Assembly: GCA_965207585.1 (NCBI GenBank)
Contig: CBDBMT010000003.1
Location: forward strand, 1,054,001-1,118,000
Source of the DNA: Bin87 sp965207585
Lineage (GTDB): Bacteria; Chloroflexota; Dehalococcoidia; Lucifugimonadales; UBA3495
DNA: 64,000 bases
Direction: 5' to 3'
Under the pieces are notes generated by a model. It saw only the letters and a program-made list of their open reading frames with translations. It searched no databases and was not told the DNA's origin. The position numbers were made by a program, and so were the translations under genes. Below, in pieces: positions 57,326-64,000 of this stretch (position 1 is its first letter; each line of letters starts with the position of its first letter).

Positions 57326-57330
57326 TCGGG

Positions 57331-59688
57331 ATGTTGGACGAAATGGACACGAGACCCGAGGAAGGCGATAACTACACGGTCCACATCCGCCCAGATGATT
57401 GGCTGGGATTCATGCGGGGCCACTGGTACACCGATCCGGTTCCGGGTCCGGCTCTCACATATCAAATTCCGGGTCCGGCTATCAGATCAGTATTTCCGGA
57501 TGCGGCCACCCCCGGGGATGACTACGTGGACTTGCAGGGTCTGTATCAGGAGGGCAACCGTCAGTTGGTCGGCGAGTTTCCCACGATTGAGGACGAGTAC
57601 CCCGAGGAATTGGAGAGTTTCACCATTCGATTCGTCAACGCCGTGGAGGGGGGCGAAGACGTGGAGTGCTCGATCTACATCGGGGACGACGACTATGGTG
57701 TGGTGGCAGCCGGCATCCAGAACAGCCCGTGGGACGGCGAAGCCTTCCGTTTGGGTGAGGTCATCACCTTTGCTCTGGATTTCAACCACGGGATTCGTGT
57801 GAACGGCATGCCGAAGGTGGAATTCCGCATCGGTGACGGCGACAACTCGTTGCGGACCGCCCCGTTGTACCACGCCGCCTACGGGAGCGAATCCGTGTAC
57901 TTCCGCTACCGAGTGCAGCCGCGCGACCTGGACCTGGACGGGATCAGTATGGACGGCGGCTACGTGGACGAGGACGGAGTTACCCGCGGCCTCATCGAAG
58001 GTAGCGTCTCCGATGCGGAGGATCGTTTTGACTCCAGTCCCTGGTTCCGCGGCTTCGACGACCTGCCCAACCGCAAGGTGGACGGCCGCGTGTACGCCAC
58101 CGCCACCGAGATAGTCTCCACGCCGGCCAACGGCGACACCTACGGTGTCGGCGAGAACATCGAAATCGCCCTGACCTACACCAACCCCGTCCAGGTCGAG
58201 GGCGACGTGCTGGTGAACTTGCGCTTGGGCACCGGCGCCTGGTGGCGCGGCGCCGCCTACAGCCGCGGCTCCGGCACCGACACCCTCGTCTTTTCCTACA
58301 CCGTACAGCCGGGAGACCTGGACACCGACGGCATCAGCCTGGACGGCAGCTACGTCGATCCCGACGGCGTGGCCCAAGGCTACGGCGGCGACGGCGTCAT
58401 CAAGGTCGTGGGTTGGAATGTCCAAGCGCACCACTACTACCCCTACCTGCCTCACGACCCGGCCCACAAGGTGGACGGTCGTCTGATCGCCACCGCCACC
58501 GAAATAGTCTCCACGCCGGCCAGCGGCGAGACCTACGGCGTCGGCGAGAACATCGACATCGCCTTGTCTTACAGCGTCCCCGTTGAGGTGGAAGGCCACG
58601 TGCTGGTGGGCCTGCGCCTGGGCGCCGGCTCCTGGTGGCGGGGCGCCACCTACAACCGGGGCTCCGGCACCAATACCCTGGTCTTCTCCTACCAGGTGCA
58701 AGTGGGAGATTTCGACGACGACGGCATCAGCCTGGACGGCGGTTACATCGACGAAAACGGCGTGCGCCACGGGTATGGCGGGGACGGCACCATCAGGGCC
58801 GTTGGCGCCGACGTCGGGTTGCACCACTACTACCCCTACCTGCATCACGACTCCGCTCACAAGGTGGACGGTCGTCTGATCGCCACCGCCACCGAAATAG
58901 TCTCCACGCCGGCCAGCGGCGACACCTACGGTATCGGCGAGAACATCGACATCGCCCTCACTTACGCCAACCCCGTTGAGGTGGAGGGCAACGTGCTGGT
59001 GAGCCTGCGGATGGGCACCGGCTCCTGGTGGCGCGGCGCCGCCTACAACCGCGGCTCCGGCACCAACACCCTGATCTTCTCCTACCAGGTGCAGGCCGGC
59101 GACCTCGACGCCGACGGCATCAGCCTGGACGGCAGCTACGTCGATGCCCAAGGCGTGCCCCAGGGCTACGGCGGCGACGGCGCCCTCAAGCTCGCCGGCA
59201 CCGACGTAGACATGCACTACCACTACCCCTACTTGCCTCACGACCCCGCTCACAAGGTGGACGGTGTCGCTCCCAGCATCCGGTCCGTCTCCATCACCAA
59301 CAAGGCCGGGGACGACGGCACCTACGTCGTAGAGGACATCATCGAAGTCTTCGTATCCTTCGACGATGATGTGCTGGTCCTGGGCGCGCCCCAAATGACC
59401 CTGGACTTCGACGGAACGTCCAAGACCGCCGGCTACCATCCCCCGCCGGAAGCCTGTCATCCCTTCACAGGTGAGTACTCCCCTATCCCCAAGCCCTTTG
59501 CGGTTTTCACCTACACCGTGCAGGCGGGCGACGGCGACGCCGATGGTATCGCCATCAGCGCCGACAGCATCACGCTGAACGGGGGCAGCATACAGGACCG
59601 GGCGGGCAACGACGCCATCCTGACCCATGCTGCCCTTGCGGATGATGGCGCCCACAAGCTAGGCTTTCCGCATTTTCAAGCGGCGTAG
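57331..59688 (+). CDS. secreted repeat protein A, main body (truncated by IS)
   Basis: The frame carries an N-terminal domain (GDNYTVHIRPDDWLGF ... EEFTIRFVNAVEGGEDVECSIYIGDDD, similar to a Calx-beta domain; read in part), then three exact 131-residue repeats from 58075 to 59253. Each is ATATEIVSTPASGDTYGVGENIDIALTY...LVFSYQVQAGDLDADGISLDGSYVD...HKVDGR. A related, more diverged domain follows (SIRSVSITNKAGDDGTYVVEDIIEVFVSFDDDVLV). The IS begins at 59659, so the last 10 codons are IS sequence. Its natural continuation is at 61124-61831. It lies downstream of an IS110 copy. Confidence 0.82.
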   Translation: MLDEMDTRPEEGDNYTVHIRPDDWLGFMRGHWYTDPVPGPALTYQIPGPAIRSVFPDAATPGDDYVDLQGLYQEGNRQLVGEFPTIEDEYPEELESFTIRFVNAVEGGEDVECSIYIGDDDYGVVAAGIQNSPWDGEAFRLGEVITFALDFNHGIRVNGMPKVEFRIGDGDNSLRTAPLYHAAYGSESVYFRYRVQPRDLDLDGISMDGGYVDEDGVTRGLIEGSVSDAEDRFDSSPWFRGFDDLPNRKVDGRVYATATEIVSTPANGDTYGVGENIEIALTYTNPVQVEGDVLVNLRLGTGAWWRGAAYSRGSGTDTLVFSYTVQPGDLDTDGISLDGSYVDPDGVAQGYGGDGVIKVVGWNVQAHHYYPYLPHDPAHKVDGRLIATATEIVSTPASGETYGVGENIDIALSYSVPVEVEGHVLVGLRLGAGSWWRGATYNRGSGTNTLVFSYQVQVGDFDDDGISLDGGYIDENGVRHGYGGDGTIRAVGADVGLHHYYPYLHHDSAHKVDGRLIATATEIVSTPASGDTYGIGENIDIALTYANPVEVEGNVLVSLRMGTGSWWRGAAYNRGSGTNTLIFSYQVQAGDLDADGISLDGSYVDAQGVPQGYGGDGALKLAGTDVDMHYHYPYLPHDPAHKVDGVAPSIRSVSITNKAGDDGTYVVEDIIEVFVSFDDDVLVLGAPQMTLDFDGTSKTAGYHPPPEACHPFTGEYSPIPKPFAVFTYTVQAGDGDADGIAISADSITLNGGSIQDRAGNDAILTHAALADDGAHKLGFPHFQAA
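58075..59253 (+). repeat. three 393-bp tandem repeats
   Basis: Units begin AAGGTGGACGG at 58075, 58468 and 58861, with the next such boundary at 59254. The period is exactly 393 bp (131 codons). The units are highly similar at DNA level, especially the second and third, and could recombine to change repeat number. Confidence 0.9.
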
Positions 59689-61118
59689 GCGAGGGAATCC
59701 ACCATTCGGTGGTACAGAGTGGCAGGGAGTTCCCGTACATCGGGGTCGCCAGTCGACAGTTCGAAACCCTCTGACGCCAGCCACAGGTGGCGTCGCACCA
59801 GGGCGATGGCGTCCACGAAGGTCGGCGACGGTTTGTCGTACCAGGCGGCCCTGCGCTGGGTCATGGGGTGCTGTTTCTGCAGGGCGTGGGCGGCCAGGGT
59901 GGTCCAGGAGAAGAGACCCAGCAGGACGGGGGTAGTGCGGGCGATGGCCAGGTCGGACCATTGGCGCTGGGTCTCCACTCCCAGGTGGGTGCGCACCTCC
60001 TGAAAGGTCACTTCCAGTTGCCAGCGCAGGACAAACCACTGGAGGATCTGGGTCGGGTTCGCCGACGGGTCGGTGCAGAGCAGGGCCTGGGGGTCGAAGG
60101 CGCCCTGGGGATCGCGGATCAGCACCCAGCGGATGGTGACGGCCGGTTTGCCCGAGCGGTACCAGACAGCGGTCTGGGAGGTGAGTTCCACGGTGCGGGT
60201 GGTGCCGTCGTACCAGGACACCGCGGCGACGGTCCACGCCACGTCGGCTCGCTCAAGGAGCGTTTTGAGCGAGGGTCGCCGCTCGCCTTTCAGCGGCGGC
60301 CGGCCGTTCTGACCCGGCTGACGAGGCGGCGCTGGCGCGTACAGAGCGGCGTCCAGGCGCAGTCTGGCGATGAGGGTTACGGGTTCACGGAGCGACTGGC
60401 AGCAGCGCAGCAGGTCCAGTACGGCGTAGCCGTTGTCGCCCACCAGGACCAGCTTACGCTGGGGCAGCCAGCGGCGCAGTTGCATGACCATCTGGCGGGC
60501 CCAGTCGGTCACCTTCTTGTGCCGGCGTCCCTGCTGCTGGTGGTAGCGAGACGAGGGCGCCAGCACCGTGAGCACCGGCAACGCCCAATGGCGTCCCGCC
60601 CACGGCACGTGGCCCAGCCACATCAGGGAGATCCAGCGCAGCCCGCTGGCCTTGACCAGCTGATGGCGGCTGGAACGCACTGGGTCGCGGTAGATGGCCC
60701 GCGCCTTGATCTTGGCTCCACGACGTCGTTCCAAGGTTTCGTCGATGCCGAAGATCAACGGGCCGTCGCCGCGATCCAGATGCTGGAGTAGGAGCACCAG
60801 CAGGACGTGGGCTACCCCACGGGACGACCACACCGCTCGGTTGAGCACCGCGTGGTAGCGGGCGTAATTCCGGTCGTCGCTCAGTCCCATGACGCGGAGC
60901 GCCGCGGCCACGGTGCGTTGGCCCGGGGTCAGGATCGCGCCGACCAGCAGTAGTTGGGCTTTCCGCCAGGTTGGGGTGGTGAACAAAGTTGCGAAGGGGA
61001 AGAGAAGGGCTACAATGGCGTCGGGCAGGGTGAGCATGGTCGGGCCTTTCCGTCGAAAGTGGGGTCAGGCCAGCTTACCCTGTCTTTTTACTTTTTCTAA
61101 ATTTTGCAGAAAGTCCAG
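59659..61118 (-). mobile_element. IS4-like insertion sequence, copy 2 (1460 bp)
   Basis: Apparently identical to copy 1 at 41588-43047, same orientation. Flanked by the 5-bp duplication ACAAG at 59654-59658 and 61119-61123. Removing the IS and one ACAAG gives ...DDGAHKVDAVKPTISSATV..., rejoining repeat protein A in frame. The two copies form direct repeats 18 kb apart. Confidence 0.93.
59676..61037 (-). CDS. IS4-like DDE transposase (copy 2)
   Basis: 453 residues, the same protein as in copy 1, with the same aspartates (FGIDET, VGDNGY) and the same glutamate helix (FVLRWQLEVTFQEV). The identity points to very recent movement. It reads opposite to the gene it interrupts. Confidence 0.92.
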   Translation of the reverse strand: MLTLPDAIVALLFPFATLFTTPTWRKAQLLLVGAILTPGQRTVAAALRVMGLSDDRNYARYHAVLNRAVWSSRGVAHVLLVLLLQHLDRGDGPLIFGIDETLERRRGAKIKARAIYRDPVRSSRHQLVKASGLRWISLMWLGHVPWAGRHWALPVLTVLAPSSRYHQQQGRRHKKVTDWARQMVMQLRRWLPQRKLVLVGDNGYAVLDLLRCCQSLREPVTLIARLRLDAALYAPAPPRQPGQNGRPPLKGERRPSLKTLLERADVAWTVAAVSWYDGTTRTVELTSQTAVWYRSGKPAVTIRWVLIRDPQGAFDPQALLCTDPSANPTQILQWFVLRWQLEVTFQEVRTHLGVETQRQWSDLAIARTTPVLLGLFSWTTLAAHALQKQHPMTQRRAAWYDKPSPTFVDAIALVRRHLWLASEGFELSTGDPDVRELPATLYHRMVDSLAYAA

Positions 61119-61831
61119 ACAAGGTGGACGCCGTAAAGCCCACCATCAGCTCCGCCACCGTAGCGGCCAACGGCGCCACGGTGACGATCGCCTTCACTGA
61201 GGACATCCAGGTCTCGCCGCTGCTCCAGTGGTTCATTGATAACGAAGGCACCAGGGGCGTCCCCTATTTCGTCAACGCCGTGCTGAACGTGGAGGTGAAC
61301 AATACCTGGCCAACCTTCACCGGCGCCACTGTCTCCGGCAATACTGCCACCTTGACCTTGCAAACCCCGGTGTCCTCCGGTGAGAGCGTCGAGGTACGGT
61401 ACGACGGCGTTTTCGCCAATGCCGTGCCCGGCGTGCTCATGGACATGATTGGCAACGCCATGACCAACTTCCCGGCAACGGCCGCCACCAACAACTCAAC
61501 CGTCACTGCCCACTCCGGCGCCGGCAACGTGGTGCTCGGGTCGCGGGAACTGACCATCACCGAGGGCAATTCCTCCAGCTACACGGTGAAGCTGGGTTCC
61601 CAGCCCAGCGGCGACGTAACCGTGGCGATAGCTTCCAACGCGCCGTCCAACGTGACGATCAGCGAGACCGGCCTCACTTTCACGCCCGACAACTGGGACA
61701 CGGCCCAGACCGTGACCGTGAGCTCCACCGCCGACGACAAGGGGTACGGCTACTGGGTGGGGATCAGACACACCGCCAGCGGGTCGGGGTTCACCGGTGA
61801 GGACACCCTGAGGGTACTAATGGAGGAATAG
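61119..61831 (+). CDS. C-terminal part of repeat protein A (SwmB-like and Calx-beta-like domains)
   Basis: In-frame continuation of the gene after the IS, through the codons of ACAAG. Residues form a SwmB-like domain (SSATVAANGATVTIAFTEDIQVS ... GATVSGNTATLTLQTPVSSGESVEVRYDGVFANAVPG) and a final Calx-beta-like module (VLGSRELTITEGNSSSYTVKLGSQPSGDVTVAIASNAPSNVTISETGLTFTPDNWDTAQTVTVSS). It ends at a TAG at 61831. The DNA from 61124 to at least 61726 appears identical to 63398-64000 in paralogue B. Confidence 0.8.
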
Positions 61832-61862
61832 TCATCCATGCCAAAGAGTCGACACACGGTCA

Positions 61863-61892
61863 CTAGGGCCAGCGCAATTGCGCTGGCCCTAG
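61863..61892. terminator. 30-bp perfect palindrome after repeat protein A
   Basis: The two 15-base halves CTAGGGCCAGCGCAA and TTGCGCTGGCCCTAG are exact complements with no loop. It lies 32 bp past the stop codon. No T-run follows, so it may terminate transcription, stabilise the mRNA end, or bind a protein dimer. Confidence 0.5.
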
Positions 61893-62131
61893 CGATTCAG
61901 CAAACGCCGCACGGGCGGCGCTCGATAGTCCGGCATCAGGATCGCAGTTACGTCCGGGCAACATTCGGTTGCCGAATTAAAATTGGCATATCAATAACAC
62001 ATAAAACGATGCTTTTAACACGCTAATGGCAGACAGGAGGTGTTCATTTAATAGTACACATAACAGTGCTGTGAGCAAGACCAGCAGCGAATAATAGAGT
62101 GTGGCGCGGGTCCGCAAGGGGTGAACTGGTA
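61893..62131 (+). promoter_or_regulatory. conserved leader of repeat protein B
   Basis: This 240-bp leader is homologous to the leader of repeat protein A, including CGATAGTCCGG, GTTGCCGAATTAAAATTGGC and the stretch GACAGGAGGTGTTCATTTAA near 62032. In locus A the same leader is split by the IS110 element. A strong AGGAGGTG sits about 95 bp before the start codon in both. Confidence 0.6.
62026..62094 (+). CDS. conserved upstream leader ORF (22 aa)
   Basis: Starts MADRRCSFNSTHNSAVS, aligned with the 31-aa leader ORF of locus A. It ends 37 bp before the start of repeat protein B. Presence in both leaders may be due to recent duplication. Confidence 0.25.
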   Translation: MADRRCSFNSTHNSAVSKTSSE

Positions 62132-64000
62132 ATGAACCCGATCAAGATGATGGGCCTGATTAGGTCGGAAGTGCGCGTTCCTATACTAGCCGCGATCATG
62201 TTGGCCGCGCTGGTCGGGGCCGTGGTCCTGTTAGGACCCGCCCAAGCCGCCCCGGTCCATGCGCAGGAAAGCAACATCGTCGCCGATTGCGAGTTCTGGG
62301 CCACCAACCCCGGTGAAGGGGACAACTACCGGGTCACCATCTCCGCCGAGGACGAAAACGCCCACATTGCGGGATGGTGGCACACCGTGGCGCACCCGGC
62401 CACCAGCAGCGTTCCGGGTGCGGCCGCCGCCGGGCAGGACTACGTGGACGTGCAGTACCAGTGGCAGGAAGGCCGCGGTTCGGTGACCGGTGAGTTCTCC
62501 ACGATTGAGGACGGCTACGCCGAGCGCTTGGAGCTTCTCACCATCCGGTTTGAGAATGCCCTGGAGGGTGGCGAGGATGTGGAGTGTGAGATTGCGATCT
62601 GGGACGACGACGTAGGAGTTATCGAAGTGAACATCACGTCGTCGCCGGCGGACGGTCATACCTACCGGACCGGTGAGACTATTGAGATCGCTCTGACCTT
62701 CAACAGACATACCAAGGTGAGGGGCGAAGTACTGCTGGACCTGCGCCTGGGAGACGCAAGTGACGCCTCACGGCGGGTTGCCCGGTACCACCGTCACACC
62801 GGGGCCATCGTGTACTTTCGCTACCAGGTGCGCCCCGGCGACTTCGATGACAACGGCATCAGCCTGGACGGCGGTTACATCGACGAAGACGGCGAGGCCC
62901 ACGGCATCGGCGGCAGCGGTCGCGTTCTCCCAAGTGGAGACTACAGATATGATTCGTTCAGCCCCTGGTGGCACGGCATTGGCGACCAGGCCGGCCACAA
63001 GGTGAGCGGCAGCCGCGTGGCCATCACCGCCACCGAGATAGTATCCACGCCGGCCAGCGGCGATACCTATGGCGTCGGCGATACCATCGAGATCTCCGCC
63101 ACTTTCAACGGCGAGGTGAACGTGGTTTCAGGCGACAACCCGGGCCTGGGCCTCTGGGTCGGCTCCAACTGGCGAAGCGCCTTCTATCTCCGGGGCAGCG
63201 GCACCGACACCTTGGTGTTCGGCTACACGGTTAGAGCCGGCGACAGCGATGGCAATGGCATAAGCATGGACGGCGGCTACCAGGACGAAAATGGCAGGTG
63301 GCATAACTTCATCAATCATAGCAACATCATCGCCACCGGAACGACTATTACACCCGATCGCGCCTACCCCGGCCTGCCTCATAACCCGGCCCACAAGGTG
63401 GACGCCGTAAAGCCCACCATCAGCTCCGCCACCGTAGCGGCCAACGGCGCCACGGTGACGATCGCCTTCACTGAGGACATCCAGGTCTCGCCGCTGCTCC
63501 AGTGGTTCATTGATAACGAAGGCACCAGGGGCGTCCCCTATTTCGTCAACGCCGTGCTGAACGTGGAGGTGAACAATACCTGGCCAACCTTCACCGGCGC
63601 CACTGTCTCCGGCAATACTGCCACCTTGACCTTGCAAACCCCGGTGTCCTCCGGTGAGAGCGTCGAGGTACGGTACGACGGCGTTTTCGCCAATGCCGTG
63701 CCCGGCGTGCTCATGGACATGATTGGCAACGCCATGACCAACTTCCCGGCAACGGCCGCCACCAACAACTCAACCGTCACTGCCCACTCCGGCGCCGGCA
63801 ACGTGGTGCTCGGGTCGCGGGAACTGACCATCACCGAGGGCAATTCCTCCAGCTACACGGTGAAGCTGGGTTCCCAGCCCAGCGGCGACGTAACCGTGGC
63901 GATAGCTTCCAACGCGCCGTCCAACGTGACGATCAGCGAGACCGGCCTCACTTTCACGCCCGACAACTGGGACACGGCCCAGACCGTGACCGTGAGCTCC
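62132..64000 (+). CDS. secreted repeat protein B (3' end outside window)
   Basis: ATG at 62132, open to the right edge without a frameshift (623 codons seen). Signal peptide (PILAAIMLAALVGAVVLLGPAQAAPVHA), then a Calx-beta-like domain (GDNYRVTISAEDENAHIAGWW ... IRFENALEGGEDVECEIAIWDDD), two repeats of the 131-residue type, more diverged than in protein A (TSSPADGHTYRTGETIEIALTF and VSTPASGDTYGVGDTIEISATF), a SwmB-like domain and the start of the final Calx-beta-like module. From codon 423 on it appears identical to protein A. Intact so far; probably an exported surface or matrix protein. Confidence 0.82.
   Translation, partial: MNPIKMMGLIRSEVRVPILAAIMLAALVGAVVLLGPAQAAPVHAQESNIVADCEFWATNPGEGDNYRVTISAEDENAHIAGWWHTVAHPATSSVPGAAAAGQDYVDVQYQWQEGRGSVTGEFSTIEDGYAERLELLTIRFENALEGGEDVECEIAIWDDDVGVIEVNITSSPADGHTYRTGETIEIALTFNRHTKVRGEVLLDLRLGDASDASRRVARYHRHTGAIVYFRYQVRPGDFDDNGISLDGGYIDEDGEAHGIGGSGRVLPSGDYRYDSFSPWWHGIGDQAGHKVSGSRVAITATEIVSTPASGDTYGVGDTIEISATFNGEVNVVSGDNPGLGLWVGSNWRSAFYLRGSGTDTLVFGYTVRAGDSDGNGISMDGGYQDENGRWHNFINHSNIIATGTTITPDRAYPGLPHNPAHKVDAVKPTISSATVAANGATVTIAFTEDIQVSPLLQWFIDNEGTRGVPYFVNAVLNVEVNNTWPTFTGATVSGNTATLTLQTPVSSGESVEVRYDGVFANAVPGVLMDMIGNAMTNFPATAATNNSTVTAHSGAGNVVLGSRELTITEGNSSSYTVKLGSQPSGDVTVAIASNAPSNVTISETGLTFTPDNWDTAQTVTVSS

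Noticed and set aside
57487..59655. 722-codon open frame antisense to repeat protein A
   Set aside because: It mirrors the 393-bp repeats and the Gly/Val-rich sequence has no start signal; the plus strand has signal peptide and domain homology.
1..64000. tRNA or rRNA genes
   Set aside because: Intergenic regions were read for cloverleaf arms with a TTCRANY loop and for rRNA core motifs; none was found.

Overview
The window is a GC-rich bacterial chromosome segment: densely packed, ATG/GTG/TTG starts, GGAGG-type ribosome binding sites. Gene content suggests a free-living or host-associated heterotroph of the Chloroflexota, possibly a SAR202/Dehalococcoidia-like lineage. This is an inference from lipoproteins, amidases, a LLM-class flavin oxidoreductase, MmgE/PrpD, L-2-hydroxyglutarate oxidase, several MFS carriers, Calx-beta/LRR surface proteins and a Trp T-box. 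No rRNA or tRNA gene was seen, so the phylum is not proven.

Layout. 1-6 kb: end of a VWA (CoxE-like) gene, an SppA-like protease / DUF4350-like protein / lipoprotein cluster, and a LLM oxidoreductase. 6.2-9.4 kb: RidA and a tryptophan operon on the minus strand (trpE, a VOC gene, trpG) preceded by a T-box riboswitch with a UGG specifier. 9.5-14 kb: a Phd/VapC toxin-antitoxin pair, a quinone oxidoreductase, MmgE/PrpD, a HicA/HicB pair with a frameshifted hicA, and small membrane proteins. 14-21.5 kb: LhgO, two MFS carriers, a lipoprotein, a truncated S1 protease, a dienelactone hydrolase and a retropepsin-like protein. 21.5-29.7 kb: the housekeeping block rpsB-tsf-pyrH-frr-(DUF4258/DUF2283-like pair)-uppS-cdsA-dxr-rseP, all on the minus strand.

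29.7-36 kb: a 5.7-kb gene for a secreted GLUG/Calx-beta/Fn3/LRR protein, broken by four single-base shifts and bracketed by two inverted copies of a MITE-like element. 36-50 kb: small-molecule metabolism (GatC-like subunit plus amidase, aldo/keto reductase, epimerase, a second amidase, gamma-glutamyltransferase, VOC protein, serine hydrolase, NHL-repeat protein) and a fused MNT-HEPN protein. 49-51.3 kb: a GAF-PAS-kinase-receiver-winged-helix protein that has lost its phosphoacceptor histidine and carries an in-frame TGA.

51.5-64 kb is a mobile-element hot spot: an ISAs1-family element, an IS110-family element whose ends can be inferred from a paralogous locus, and the second of two identical 1460-bp IS4-like elements. 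The first copy (41.6 kb) splits the second amidase and the later copy splits a secreted 131-residue-repeat protein. Removing each IS and one 5-bp target duplication restores both reading frames exactly. A second, uninterrupted paralogue of the repeat protein runs off the right edge and appears identical to the first over at least 600 bp. The strongest leads are the IS110 element with a candidate bridge RNA, the degenerate kinase-regulator fusion, the two repeat-protein paralogues and the repeated single-base deletions.
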